64,000 nt of DNA from a candidate division KSB1 bacterium (GCA_034506315.1 JAPDPT010000004.1:1-64000), one strand, 5' to 3'; counted from the first letter of the stretch, positions 45,403 through 55,786 are shown. Numbers and translations: made by a program. The notes: generated by a model not told the origin, from the letters alone.

Positions 45403-46584
45403 CTACTTCTTCCCGTGGCAATAGCCGCAGAAGCCTTCCCCCGCTCGGGCCCGTACATGGCAGTTAAAGCAGACAGCGCCTGCGTCGTGATGGAACTCCG
45501 CCCCCTCGCCGAAGCGATCTGCGAACCCGGCTCCGTGCGTCCGCGGGTCCGTACCCCTCACCCCGTCAAAGTCCGTGTGACACAGGAGGCAATTGGGATC
45601 GGATCCCTGGACGTCGTGGCAGGCCGCACAACGTTCGATGTCGCGTTCCGCCAGCTCTGCGTGCTTTCCCCCGCCCGAGCCGACGGCACCGCGGCGCGCT
45701 CCCCAATCGGGCCCGCCGTGCCAGGCCGGCCGATGCAGGAAGGCCCCCGCACGGCTCCGCTCCGTGTGGCACTCCACACAGGTCCGATTCCCCTCGTGGC
45801 AGACCTGGCATTGCTCGGCCTTGCCCTCCGCCTCCAGGGAGTGCCAAAAGCGGTAGTTCAGGTCGTGCACCCGCGAAAGAACCAAGGGAGTTTGCCCCGA
45901 AGCTGGTCGGAAGCTTGCGAAGTATTCCGTCGGCAGAACCTTAGCCGTCACGAGGTCGACAGCCTCGTGGCAGTCCTGGCACTCGCGGTTCTGGTGGCAG
46001 TGGGCGCAATCCTTTTCACCTCCGGCCCGGAGGCGTACCATGTGTTCGTGCGCCCAATCGGAGGCGTGATCGAGCGGCAGAATCTCCACTTCCCCCACGT
46101 GACACAGCTGGCACTCCTGCGAGACGAGGGTCCCGTTGTGACAAACGTTGCAGCTCTCCCGCGGCGGAATCTTCTTACCGTCGCCAAGATCCACCTCGTC
46201 GATCCCTTTGTGACAGGCGAGGCACTGCAGGCGGGTCTCGGCGACGTGGGTGGCGTGGCTGAACCGGAACGAGCGAACCGGGTTGGCCAAGGCCTCCAGT
46301 CTATCCTGGGACACGTGGCAGAGGAGGCACTGCTTCTCGTCCGTTACGTCGTGGCAGGAGCCGCATTGTTCCATCGTGGGCAGCAGACGATCGGAGGACT
46401 CCTTGCTCTCCGCTGCCTCGGCGTGACAGACATTACACTCTGCCCCTACCTCCCGGACGTGCTTCCTATGGGAAAACTTAATGAGTTCCTTCCTGCTCTG
46501 GCCCCAGGCGCCCAACCACAAGAGCGACGCGAGCGCCGGGATGACCGCGATCGGTAACCATGAAGCCCTTACCGCGTTCCTCAT
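45403..46584 (-). CDS. Periplasmic 14-haem c-type cytochrome
   Basis: A 393-residue exported protein with an N-terminal signal or anchor (LPIAVIPALASLLWLGAWG). I count 14 CxxCH sites, the last ending four residues from the C-terminus (FCGYCHGKK). Repeats of the type KFSHRKHV and RFSHATHV before haem pairs are typical of the c3/c7 family, where the His supplies the sixth ligand. Spacing of one haem per 25 residues suggests a wire-like carrier. It is the third gene of a run with an 11-haem lipoprotein and an outer-membrane barrel, so it is the likely periplasmic part of a transmembrane electron conduit. Confidence 0.92.
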   Translation of the reverse strand: MRNAVRASWLPIAVIPALASLLWLGAWGQSRKELIKFSHRKHVREVGAECNVCHAEAAESKESSDRLLPTMEQCGSCHDVTDEKQCLLCHVSQDRLEALANPVRSFRFSHATHVAETRLQCLACHKGIDEVDLGDGKKIPPRESCNVCHNGTLVSQECQLCHVGEVEILPLDHASDWAHEHMVRLRAGGEKDCAHCHQNRECQDCHEAVDLVTAKVLPTEYFASFRPASGQTPLVLSRVHDLNYRFWHSLEAEGKAEQCQVCHEGNRTCVECHTERSRAGAFLHRPAWHGGPDWGARRGAVGSGGGKHAELAERDIERCAACHDVQGSDPNCLLCHTDFDGVRGTDPRTHGAGFADRFGEGAEFHHDAGAVCFNCHVRARAGEGFCGYCHGKK

Positions 46585-46622
46585 CGCCCGATCTCCCGTT
46601 GGCCCTGAGCGAAACTCCGTCT

Positions 46623-47933
46623 CTATCCGGCGATGCGGGTTCGGAAGCCATATGTGACGCGCAGGAGAGCTCGCACGTCTACGTCCACGTGTCGGTTCTG
46701 CAGTCCCTGCAGCTCCATGTCCACCCGCAATCCCCTTGCCGGCAACCAGGTGAGGCCCAAGATCTCAGCCAACGTGTGCTCCCATTCGCCGTCCAACCCG
46801 TACTCCTGGTAGGTGCTGTAGTTGGAACTCACGTGCAGCCAAAGCCGCCGATCCAAGCGCCAGTGGTAATCGCCCGTTAGGCCCCAACGGTCACCGCCGT
46901 AGCCGGACTGATGAGCCACACCCAACGTTCCCCCCCGCGCGCGGATGCCCACCGCGAAGCGAAGACTCGACTCCTCCTCAAAAGCGAGGTACGCGACACG
47001 ACCGAAAAGTCCCACCTCGCGGGAAAAAGCGTAGAGCAAACGTGCTGCCATTTCCTGGCTGCTCTTCTGGGAAAACACGCTGAAGATCGAGTTCCCGTCG
47101 ACCAGGGGATTGCGGAAGATGTAGTCGCCCCCTACTTCCAGCTTGCCGAAGCGAGTGCGGATGTTCCCCTCTGCACGCTGGAGCCGATTCAGGAGCAAGT
47201 CGTAGTCGAGTCGGCCTGACCATTCGGCCCGACCAGTCTGTTGCCAGAGATCTATTCCCACACGGCGCTGCTGCAGAGCCGAGATCTTCTCCAGAAGCCA
47301 TCGATGGGCGGTGTACTCGCCGGGAAGGAGGTAGACCTTACGGGCTCTGCTTTTTTGCACGAAGCTCACGGCAAGGCGCGTTCTCTGCCACCCCGTGCTC
47401 CGCAGCCGGCCTCCCAGCATGTGGCTCTCGTTCCACGAGTCCAGCTTCACGCCGTGAACCAACGGCATCTGGAGGCCGGCAAACGCCTCCAGCTCCGTTT
47501 TCTCCAGCAAGCCGAAGCGGGTAAAGACGCCGTCCAGTGTCCCGAAACCCACCCCCGCGAAAATCCTTTGGCGCCCGAGCCGGACCTCTCCCGTCGGGAA
47601 GTCGTAGCGCAGATAGGCACTGTAGAGCCAGAAGCGCGGATCGTCAACGGTGTTCCCGCGCAGGTCGGTGTTGGCCAGCCCGTACAGGTGCAAGGACAGG
47701 TTCCGGCCAGCGATCTTCGTGGCGGAGAGATCGAGAGTCTGGTAGTACCGGATGTGCTGACTCGTGGCCTCGTAGCCGGGGGCTCGTTCGAACCCGTAGA
47801 AAGTCGAAGAAAGCCGTCCGCGCAGCTCCTGGCCGTGCAAATCGCAGAAGGCCACAATGAGAGCGGCCAGAGCAGCTTCGAAGCGAACCCACCGGCTCAG
47901 TCGCAGCCTCGGCAACTTCATGGGAGTCCTCAC
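46623..47933 (-). CDS. Outer-membrane beta-barrel of a porin-cytochrome conduit
   Basis: A 436-residue protein (GTG/ATG at 47933, or ATG 47921 MKLPRLRLSRW) with a signal peptide (FEAALAALIVAFCDLHG). The mature part is a series of amphipathic beta-strands with short turns and frequent Tyr, Trp and Arg at strand ends (HIRYYQTLDLSATKIAGRNL, RFWLYSAYLRYDFPTGEVRL), as in large porins. No haem motif. It lies between the 11-haem and 14-haem cytochrome genes with gaps of 30 and 38 bases, the arrangement of MtrB/PioB/OmbB-type sheaths. No sequence family can be confirmed by eye. Confidence 0.75.
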   Translation of the reverse strand: MRTPMKLPRLRLSRWVRFEAALAALIVAFCDLHGQELRGRLSSTFYGFERAPGYEATSQHIRYYQTLDLSATKIAGRNLSLHLYGLANTDLRGNTVDDPRFWLYSAYLRYDFPTGEVRLGRQRIFAGVGFGTLDGVFTRFGLLEKTELEAFAGLQMPLVHGVKLDSWNESHMLGGRLRSTGWQRTRLAVSFVQKSRARKVYLLPGEYTAHRWLLEKISALQQRRVGIDLWQQTGRAEWSGRLDYDLLLNRLQRAEGNIRTRFGKLEVGGDYIFRNPLVDGNSIFSVFSQKSSQEMAARLLYAFSREVGLFGRVAYLAFEEESSLRFAVGIRARGGTLGVAHQSGYGGDRWGLTGDYHWRLDRRLWLHVSSNYSTYQEYGLDGEWEHTLAEILGLTWLPARGLRVDMELQGLQNRHVDVDVRALLRVTYGFRTRIAG

Positions 47934-47963
47934 CTGCTCGTGGTTGCCCTGTCCTCGATGGCG

Positions 47964-49187
47964 CTACGGAACCCGTTCCACGACGACTGACTCGTTGGCC
48001 TGGACTTCCTCCGAAACCATCGCCCCCTGGCTGACTTTCTGTTGCAAGTAATCGCGCGTGAGGTACAGCGCGGGGTTCAGGTGACAAGGTCCGTAACAGC
48101 CGCTGTTCTGCGGCGTCTTTTTCTGGATGTTGTGCGGACTGGCGTACGTCCACGTCGGGGCCCCAGCGAAGTTTCCGAGGTTGACCCCCCACTCGCTGTA
48201 GCTCGTGGGGTTAACCGGAGCATGGCGCAGAACCACCCAGTCCCAAGGATGGCGGTCGTCCTTTACCGGGTTCTTGCCGATCCGGAAATCGTCCTCCGAG
48301 AGGGCCAGCTGACTTGTCTTCGTCCCCACGTGGCACCCGTAGCAGTTGCGATATCGTTGGGCGTGGCAAACCTGGCACTGGACCTTCCTGACCATCAGGC
48401 GGTGGTAGACATTGGTCGTGGTTTCGGAGAGGGCCTCCGGGTGGCAGTTAGTACAGCGGGGCAGATCGGCCACGTGGTAGCGGGTGGAATCGAGCCTCCC
48501 GCTCCCGTGGAACCCGCCGCGGGGGTGGCAATCGAAGCAGGTCATCCCGCGCTCGTAGTGCACGTCGGGTTGCGTGCCGGGAACCTGCCCTGTAAACTCC
48601 CTAATCGTCCGCTCACCGTGGCAACGGAAACAGCCCTCCTCCACGCTCGGCTCGCCCGTAATCGAATGCATACGCCCTGCCGAGACTCCTGCCCCCGCAG
48701 AAGGACGCACGTGGCACTTGCCGCAACTGGCGTGGCAGGCACCGCACGCCTCCTCAAACATCGCCCTCGCATTTCCAGCTACCGGCGAGCCCGTGCGCCT
48801 CTCGATCGCCCGTAAGAAGCCCTGCTGAGATCCGTGCGCACTTTGCTCGTATAGTGCAGCCACCCGGCCGTGGCATGACGCGCAAACGTTCGCCCCTCGA
48901 CCCGATGGATCCCTGATGACCCCCCGATGCGCCTGCTCCTTGGTGGCGGGTCCTGCCTGGCCTGCGTGGCAACCCGTGCAGCCTCGCCGCCCGTGGACGC
49001 TGGTCACAAACTCTTGGCTCACTCCCATCTGAGGCTGATAGGAGGCAGCCACGCCGATCACGTGACACGTTTCACACGTCCCTTCGCCAGGATCAAGGGC
49101 TTCCGTTGGTGAACGCTTCGTACAGCTCGCGAGGCCCACAAGACCCAAAATCGCCGCGACGAGGAGAAGACCTCGAAACCTACCCAT
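47964..49187 (-). CDS. Multihaem cytochrome c lipoprotein (10 CxxCH + 1 CxxxCH)
   Basis: A 407-residue protein; ATG 49187 behind GGAGGAAGG. The lipoprotein signal is GLLLVAAILGLVGLASC, so the protein is lipid-anchored, probably in the outer membrane. I count ten CxxCH sites (CETCH, CTGCH, CASCH, CGACH, CGKCH, CFRCH, CFDCH, CTNCH, CQVCH, CYGCH) and one CYGPCH, a CxxxCH variant that may also bind haem. First gene of the conduit operon; its likely role is the surface-exposed or outer-leaflet terminal that meets the final electron acceptor or donor. Confidence 0.9.
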   Translation of the reverse strand: MGRFRGLLLVAAILGLVGLASCTKRSPTEALDPGEGTCETCHVIGVAASYQPQMGVSQEFVTSVHGRRGCTGCHAGQAGPATKEQAHRGVIRDPSGRGANVCASCHGRVAALYEQSAHGSQQGFLRAIERRTGSPVAGNARAMFEEACGACHASCGKCHVRPSAGAGVSAGRMHSITGEPSVEEGCFRCHGERTIREFTGQVPGTQPDVHYERGMTCFDCHPRGGFHGSGRLDSTRYHVADLPRCTNCHPEALSETTTNVYHRLMVRKVQCQVCHAQRYRNCYGCHVGTKTSQLALSEDDFRIGKNPVKDDRHPWDWVVLRHAPVNPTSYSEWGVNLGNFAGAPTWTYASPHNIQKKTPQNSGCYGPCHLNPALYLTRDYLQQKVSQGAMVSEEVQANESVVVERVP

Positions 49188-49425
49188 TCCTTCCTCCTGC
49201 TGAAGACGACGAGGCACCGCCTTTCGACAGGCATATGGGCACTGGCCTCTCGCCCCCCTGCGCGCCGCAAGGTAATAGCGCCTCGACAAGAAGTCAAGGA
49301 AGAAGTTCCGCGCCCGATCCCCCAGGAGTCGCCTGGTCTTCGTCGACAAGACGGGCAAGCTCTCTTGCAGATGAGTGACGCGCGTTAGGCCCCGCATCTG
49401 AAGGGAGCTTGCGCTAGCGGCGCCC

Positions 49426-50304
49426 TCAAGACGACGCGCTTCCTTCGGACTCCACCGTGGGCGGCGGTGGCTCAGGAATGCCGGGGCGCCGGGAAACACC
49501 CGTGCGCTCCCCCGCCAGGGGCGCCGGTCGGTGGGGTTTCTTGAGCCTCCAGCGTCGGAGGAGGGCCAGTCGCTTGAGCAATTGAATGCCGAGGGCGGGA
49601 TCCACCCCTTTCGGACAAGCCTCGGAGCAAGCCCCTGCCAGATGACAACGCCACGGTCCCTCCGTGCCGGCGGCCACCTTCAGCCTCTCGTCCATTCCCG
49701 CATCACGCGTGTCCTTGCAGTAGCGATAGGCCTGAGCCAAAGCCTGCGGCCCGAGGTACTGAGGATCTGTGGCCACGGTAGGACAGGCGGTCAGGCACAA
49801 CCCACACTTGATGCAGTAGGTGAACTGGAGGAATTCCTCCAGCTCCTCAGGCTTCTGGAGGAATTCGCCCGTCGGCTGCTCCAGCTCGCGTGGGTCGCGG
49901 ATCACGTACGGGCGAACGGTACGATGCTTCTCAAAGAGGGGCCCAAGATCCGGGACCAGGTCCTTCACCACGGGATAGTTCGGCATCGGCCGCACGTCCA
50001 CGGTGTCGGAACCGAGCTCCAGGATCTGGGTTTGGCAGGCCAGGCGAGGAAAGCCATTGATGAACATCCCGCAGGATCCACACACACCCATCCGGCAGCT
50101 GAAGCGATAGGCCAGCGTGGAATCCAGATTATCCCGGACGTAATGTAAACCATCGAGCACTGTCATGCCCCGATAGACGGGGACCTGGAATTCCTGTACG
50201 TAGGCTTTCCCCTCTTCAGGCCGGAAGCGCTGCACCCGGAACCGAACGACTTTCACCACTTCTTCGCCGAAGCTCTGAGCCGTTTGCTCCCTCTCGCGAT
50301 CCAT
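49426..50304 (-). CDS. sdhB: Succinate dehydrogenase/fumarate reductase iron-sulfur subunit
   Basis: A 292-residue SdhB/FrdB. The N-terminal ferredoxin domain binds [2Fe-2S] through CRMGVCGSC and the later LAC; the C-terminal domain has YCIKCGLCLTACP and CHLAGACSEACPKG for [4Fe-4S] and [3Fe-4S]. The last 40 residues form a Pro-rich, low-complexity tail not seen in standard family members. Final gene of sdhA-sdhC-sdhD-sdhB. It carries electrons from the flavin subunit to the membrane quinone site. Confidence 0.95.
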   Translation of the reverse strand: MDREREQTAQSFGEEVVKVVRFRVQRFRPEEGKAYVQEFQVPVYRGMTVLDGLHYVRDNLDSTLAYRFSCRMGVCGSCGMFINGFPRLACQTQILELGSDTVDVRPMPNYPVVKDLVPDLGPLFEKHRTVRPYVIRDPRELEQPTGEFLQKPEELEEFLQFTYCIKCGLCLTACPTVATDPQYLGPQALAQAYRYCKDTRDAGMDERLKVAAGTEGPWRCHLAGACSEACPKGVDPALGIQLLKRLALLRRWRLKKPHRPAPLAGERTGVSRRPGIPEPPPPTVESEGSASS

Positions 50305-50317
50305 CGGCTTTTCCCTC

Positions 50318-50680
50318 CTACCGCACGTAGGCCACGATCGCCGCCACGGTTCCCAGAACGAAGAGAGAAATCCCGAGGGCCAGCACTAACCATTGGATCA
50401 CGCGCGCTGCCACACGGCCCGGGTTCAGCTCGAGCAGGATGTTGCGCAAGCCGTATAGACCGTGGTACAGGGCCGTCCCCAACAGAAGCACGTAGGCTAC
50501 CGTGAAGAGAAGCTTCTTACTTCGTACGACCACCGAAGTCCAGCTGAGGGGATCCGGATAGCCGGTGCCCATCGCAGCCAGGATGTCCTCCAGATGCATG
50601 ATGCCCATATGGACGGCCAGCAGCACAAGGATCACTATTCCCGCCGCCAGGTGCAGTGTCCACAACGTCGCCTCGCGCAT
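50318..50680 (-). CDS. sdhD: Succinate dehydrogenase membrane anchor subunit
   Basis: A 120-residue protein with three predicted helices, ATG 50680 behind GGGAGGAA. Candidate haem ligands are the His residues in LLAVHMGIMHLEDIL and TALYHGLYGLRNILL. Fourteen bases upstream of sdhB and 17 bases after sdhC. The assignment rests on the operon and the topology. Confidence 0.85.
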   Translation of the reverse strand: MREATLWTLHLAAGIVILVLLAVHMGIMHLEDILAAMGTGYPDPLSWTSVVVRSKKLLFTVAYVLLLGTALYHGLYGLRNILLELNPGRVAARVIQWLVLALGISLFVLGTVAAIVAYVR

Positions 50681-50696
50681 GCCTATTCCTCCCTGG

Positions 50697-51131
50697 CTAA
50701 TGGCCCAGAACGAAAAAGTCCCAGCCGCCGGCAACGATGAGCGCCGCCGAAAGGATCATCAGGGCAAGGAACAGTGGGCGTTGTCGCCGGTGTGCCACGG
50801 GGTAGGGGTAAACGGGGCGCCCTGGGCGTCCGAGCGTGAAGCCCAGTTCGCCCAGGATCAGCCGTACCCCGTTGAGGGCGTGGTAGGCAAATGCGACGTA
50901 GACGAGAAACTCCCCAAACCGGAAGACCGGCTTGTTCAAGAACCCCATCACCGACTCCCACGCCCCTTGCCCAAGGGCCCGGGAGGAGGTGACGAAGACG
51001 TGGAGAAGAAAATAGGCCAGAATCCCCAGGCCGGTGATCCGGTGGAGGAGATAGGCATACCGCTCCACCCCGAAACGTCCGGCGTAGGCCCACCCGAGGA
51101 TGCCCAGGCGGCCTGTCCTTGCACGGTTCAT
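50697..51131 (-). CDS. sdhC: Succinate dehydrogenase cytochrome b subunit
   Basis: A 144-residue, three-helix protein; ATG 51131 behind GGAGGAGCTGC. It has the SdhC-type HRITGLGILAYFLLHVF helix with the haem-region His residues and the FAYHALNGVRLILGELG segment. It pairs with SdhD to bind haem b and quinone. Confidence 0.92.
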   Translation of the reverse strand: MNRARTGRLGILGWAYAGRFGVERYAYLLHRITGLGILAYFLLHVFVTSSRALGQGAWESVMGFLNKPVFRFGEFLVYVAFAYHALNGVRLILGELGFTLGRPGRPVYPYPVAHRRQRPLFLALMILSAALIVAGGWDFFVLGH

Positions 51132-51156
51132 CGCAGCTCCTCCGCTCTCGCCGGTC

Positions 51157-52875
51157 TCAGTACTTCCGCTCAACTGGCTTCCAGGTGTTGATCACCACTG
51201 GCTTGTACTCCAGGCGGGGGCCTTCTGGCGTGCGGAAGGCAAGGGTGTGCTTGAGCCATTTCTCGTCGTCGCGCTTTGGGAAGTCGCGGCGGGCGTGGGC
51301 CCCTCGCGATTCCTCCCTTGCCAGGGCCCCGGCCAAGAGCACCTCGGCCACGTCGATCAGGTTTTCGGTCTCCAGAGCGTGGATGAGGTTGGTATTGTAA
51401 GCAGACCCCTTATCCTGGATCGAGATGCTGCGGAAGCGCTCGCGGATCTGGCGCACGCGCTCCAGCCCCGCGCGCATTTCCTCGCCCGTGCGGAAGACGC
51501 CCGCTGCCCTCACCATCGTATCGCGCAGTTCCTGACGGAGCCGGTACGGGTTCTCCGGGCCTTCGCGCTTGAGGAGATCGCTGAAGATACGCTCCTGCTC
51601 TCGCCTCACCTGGTCCTCCGGCGCCCTGGGGATTTCGGTCATCTGCATGGCGTACTCGGCAGCCTTCCTCCCCGTAATGGCACCCCAAACCAGACACTCA
51701 GCCGTCGAATTCGTACCGAGGCGATTGGCACCGTGCAAACTGACAGCCGCGACCTCTCCCGCCGCCCAGATGCCTTCCACGCGCGTCTTACCGTCGATAT
51801 CCGTCTCCACGCCGCCCATTGAGTAGTGGGCCACCGGACGGACCGGGATGGGCTCGTCAATGGGGTCAAGGCCCAGGAACTTCAGGGTCACCTCGCGGAT
51901 GAGGGGCAGTCTCTCGAGGATCTTTTGCCGGCCCAGATGCCGCAGATCGAGGTGGAGGTAATCGAGTCCTCGCGGCCCCTTGAAGCCGCGACCCTGCTCG
52001 ATCTCGGTCATCATAGCCCGCGAGATGACGTCGCGGGGGGCAAGCTCCATCCGCTCCGGCGCGTAATGGGCCATGAAGCGCTCCCCCCGGTTATTGAGCA
52101 GGTAGCCGCCCTCTCCGCGGCAGGCCTCGGTCATCAGGATCCCGCTCGGGATCAGACCCGTGGGATGGAACTGCAGGAACTCAACGTCCTCAAGCGGGAT
52201 CCCAGCTCGATAGGCCAGAGCCAACCCGTCGCCGGTCACTGTCTGAGAGTAGGTCGTGAAGCCGAAGAGAGTCCCCGCCCCTCCGGTGGCAATGATCAGG
52301 GCTTTCCCTTCCATCACGTAGAACTTGCCCGTAGCCATCTCAATGAGGGTAAGCCCCCGGAAACGGTTGTCCTCCACGAGGATCGAAGTCGCGAACCACT
52401 CGCTGTAACCCTTCCAGTTGTCGTACTTGAGGAGCGTATCGTAGAGGGTCTGCATCTCAAAGAAGCCGGTCTTGTCCTCGGCGAAGGTGGCTCGCGGGAA
52501 GCTATGTCCCCCGAACGGCCGCTGAGCGATTCGGCCGTCCGGCTCCCGCGACCACGGGATACCCCAGTGATCGAGGAGGAAAATCTCCTCTGGCATGCTG
52601 CGCACGAAGCGGTGCACGACATCCTGGTCGGCAAGAAAGTCGCTGCCTTTGACCGTGTCCCAGGCGTGAAGTTCGAAGCTGTCGCCCTCCTCCGGGCGTA
52701 GGACTGCGGCCGTCCCCCCCTCGGCGCACACCGAGTGGGCCCGCATGAGCTGGACTTTGGAAACCAGAGCGACGTTCACTTTCCCGCCGCTCACCCGGCA
52801 GGCCTCGACGGCTGCCCGCAATCCTGCCAGCCCCGATCCCAGAATGATCAAATCGTGTCGGATAACGTCGGCCAT
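51157..52875 (-). CDS. sdhA: Succinate dehydrogenase/fumarate reductase flavoprotein subunit
   Basis: A 572-residue flavoprotein. FAD-binding motif LIILGSGLAGLRAAVEA near residue 10; the covalent-flavin region is MRAHSVCAEGGTAAV; the active-site region is GGHSFPRATF; the capping segment GANRLGTNSTAECLVWG is near residue 385. It oxidises succinate to fumarate, or the reverse. First gene of the sdh unit, 258 bases downstream of the fumarase genes. Whether the enzyme runs as dehydrogenase or reductase cannot be read from the sequence. Confidence 0.95.
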   Translation of the reverse strand: MADVIRHDLIILGSGLAGLRAAVEACRVSGGKVNVALVSKVQLMRAHSVCAEGGTAAVLRPEEGDSFELHAWDTVKGSDFLADQDVVHRFVRSMPEEIFLLDHWGIPWSREPDGRIAQRPFGGHSFPRATFAEDKTGFFEMQTLYDTLLKYDNWKGYSEWFATSILVEDNRFRGLTLIEMATGKFYVMEGKALIIATGGAGTLFGFTTYSQTVTGDGLALAYRAGIPLEDVEFLQFHPTGLIPSGILMTEACRGEGGYLLNNRGERFMAHYAPERMELAPRDVISRAMMTEIEQGRGFKGPRGLDYLHLDLRHLGRQKILERLPLIREVTLKFLGLDPIDEPIPVRPVAHYSMGGVETDIDGKTRVEGIWAAGEVAAVSLHGANRLGTNSTAECLVWGAITGRKAAEYAMQMTEIPRAPEDQVRREQERIFSDLLKREGPENPYRLRQELRDTMVRAAGVFRTGEEMRAGLERVRQIRERFRSISIQDKGSAYNTNLIHALETENLIDVAEVLLAGALAREESRGAHARRDFPKRDDEKWLKHTLAFRTPEGPRLEYKPVVINTWKPVERKY

Positions 52876-53133
52876 GGACTCCTCCCGCTCCCTGCCAGCC
52901 AGATCACCTCCACGGACTCACAGCCCTCCGCTCCCCCAGTCCGCGCTCCTCGATGCGGTTTTCTCCCTCTCGCCGCAGCCTCGGTCCCCGCAACAGGCAT
53001 ACCAACAAACAGCGCCCCAATTTCCTGAGGAAGGCAGAGAAGAGGGCCTTTCGTCGCCTGACGACGGGCGAACCGGTCGTCCCTCTCCCACTTCTGAGAA
53101 AGCCGCGTGTGAGGTTATCACTCCTGCAAATGT

Positions 53134-53694
53134 CTACGCAAGCTGGTAGCGACGTCGGCCTTCCTGGTAGAGATTCCCCCCGTGGCAATCCTGGGCCACC
53201 GTCAGGGGAAGATCCCGGACCACAAGCCTACGGATCGCCTCCGGTCCCAGGTCCTCGTAGGCCACCAGCTCCGAGGAGACCACGCACTGGGCGATGAGCG
53301 CACCGGCCCCACCGATCGCGGCGAAATAGACGGCCTTGTACCGCTCCAGAGCCTCCTGCACCGCCCGATCCATTTCCCCTTTTCCGATGATCCCCTTCTG
53401 CCCCGCGGCGAGGAGGCGAGGTGCGTAGGGGTTCATTCGGCCGCTGGTCGTGGGCCCCGCCGCACCGATCACCTTGCCCGGTCGGGCAGGTGTCGGCCCG
53501 ACGTAGTAGATGACCTGACCACGAAGGTCAAAGGGGAGCTCCTCGCCTTTGTCCAGCAGCTCTACAAGGCGCTTGTGGGCAGCATCGCGGGCCGTGTAGA
53601 TCACGCCGCTCAGCAAGACATTATCTCCAGCCGAAAGGCCCTCGACCACTTCGTCTGTCAGCGGGGTGCTGATGTGCTTGAATTCGGACGCCAT
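53134..53694 (-). CDS. Class I fumarate hydratase, beta subunit
   Basis: A 186-residue protein equal to the C-terminal domain of class I fumarases; ATG 53694 behind GGAGG. Family segments: LSGVIYTARDAAHKRL near residue 30, YYVGPTPARPG near 65, GPTTSGRMNPYAPRLL near 80 and GKGEM. With the alpha subunit it hydrates fumarate to malate. Two-subunit, oxygen-sensitive enzymes of this kind are usual in anaerobes. Confidence 0.93.
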   Translation of the reverse strand: MASEFKHISTPLTDEVVEGLSAGDNVLLSGVIYTARDAAHKRLVELLDKGEELPFDLRGQVIYYVGPTPARPGKVIGAAGPTTSGRMNPYAPRLLAAGQKGIIGKGEMDRAVQEALERYKAVYFAAIGGAGALIAQCVVSSELVAYEDLGPEAIRRLVVRDLPLTVAQDCHGGNLYQEGRRRYQLA

Positions 53695-53745
53695 GGCTGG
53701 ACCTCCGCACCTTCCGAACCGTCCTTCGCTCCGATTCGCCAATGC

Positions 53746-54588
53746 TCAGATCACCGCCGATTTGTGGCGCGCGGCATGGCACTGGATATTCACCGCCACA
53801 GGCAGGGAGGCAATATGGCACGGATAGGCCTCGACGTGCACGTCCAGAGCGGTCACGCGGCCGCCAAGACCCTGAGGACCGATGCCCAGTTTGTTGACCT
53901 CCTGGAGCAATTCCACCTCGAGCTGCGCGTAGAACGGATCGGGATTTCGCACCCCCAGGTCCCTCAGTAACGCCTTCTTCGCCAGCCAGGCACACTTCTC
54001 GAACGTCCCTCCAATCCCTACCCCCACAATGATCGGCGGACACGGGTCACCCCCCGATCGGCTCACCCGATCCAGTACGAAGCGCTTAACGCCCTCGAGC
54101 CCGTCGGCGGGCTTGAGCATCCGTACCTCGCTCATGTTCTCGCTTCCTCCCCCCTTCGGTGCTACAGTGATGCGGATCTGATCCCCGGGGACCACCTCCG
54201 TCCAGATGACCGCGGGGGTGTTGTCGCCCGTGTTGACTCGTCGCAGGGGATCCTTGACGATGGACTTTCGCAGGTAGCCTTCGGCGTAGCCGCGGCGCAC
54301 CCCCTCGTGGATCGCCTCCGTGAGGCTTCCGCCTACCACGTGGACATCCTGCCCTAACTCCACAAAGACGACGGCAAAGCCGGTGTCCTGGCAATAGGGG
54401 TACTCGCCCTTGGCGGCGATCTCTGCGTTTTCGATGAGCCGCTCCAGAATCGCTTTGCCTACGGGGGATTCTTCTTGCTCCAACGCCCGCCGGAAGCCTT
54501 CCACCACGTCCTCGCCCAGGTAGTAATTGGCCTCAATGCATAGTCGGGCTACCTCGGCCGTGATCTTCTCGGCTGGAACCTCGCGCAT
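53746..54588 (-). CDS. Class I fumarate hydratase, alpha subunit
   Basis: A 280-residue protein equal to the N-terminal domain of class I fumarases. Three Cys segments fit the [4Fe-4S] ligands: YCQDTGFAVVFVELG, DPCPPIIVGVGIGG, and FEKCAWLAKKALL. SENMSEVRMLKPADG also matches the family. It precedes the beta subunit by 51 bases and follows mdh across a terminator. Confidence 0.93.
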   Translation of the reverse strand: MREVPAEKITAEVARLCIEANYYLGEDVVEGFRRALEQEESPVGKAILERLIENAEIAAKGEYPYCQDTGFAVVFVELGQDVHVVGGSLTEAIHEGVRRGYAEGYLRKSIVKDPLRRVNTGDNTPAVIWTEVVPGDQIRITVAPKGGGSENMSEVRMLKPADGLEGVKRFVLDRVSRSGGDPCPPIIVGVGIGGTFEKCAWLAKKALLRDLGVRNPDPFYAQLEVELLQEVNKLGIGPQGLGGRVTALDVHVEAYPCHIASLPVAVNIQCHAARHKSAVI

Positions 54589-54657
54589 GGCTCCGTCCTC
54601 GTTGCTTGGCGATCCAACCTCTCGTCACCCATGACTCCAGAACCCGGGATTCAAAGA

Positions 54658-54696
54658 AAAGGCCACCTTCCCCCTGATCGGAGGCAGGTGGCCTTT
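54658..54696 (-). terminator. Terminator after mdh
   Basis: AAAGGCCACCT (54658-54668) pairs with AGGTGGCCTTT (54686-54696); on the minus strand the second arm runs into TTTTCTTTG. It lies directly between the mdh stop and the fumarase start. Confidence 0.85.
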
Positions 54697-54716
54697 CACC
54701 CTTTCACGTTCCCGTC

Positions 54717-55781
<1,065 letters not shown>

Positions 55782-55786
55782 TCCGT

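Noticed and set aside
45010-46557. 515-codon plus-strand frame antisense to the 14-haem cytochrome
   Set aside because: The opposite strand has 14 regular CxxCH sites; this frame has no recognisable protein features.
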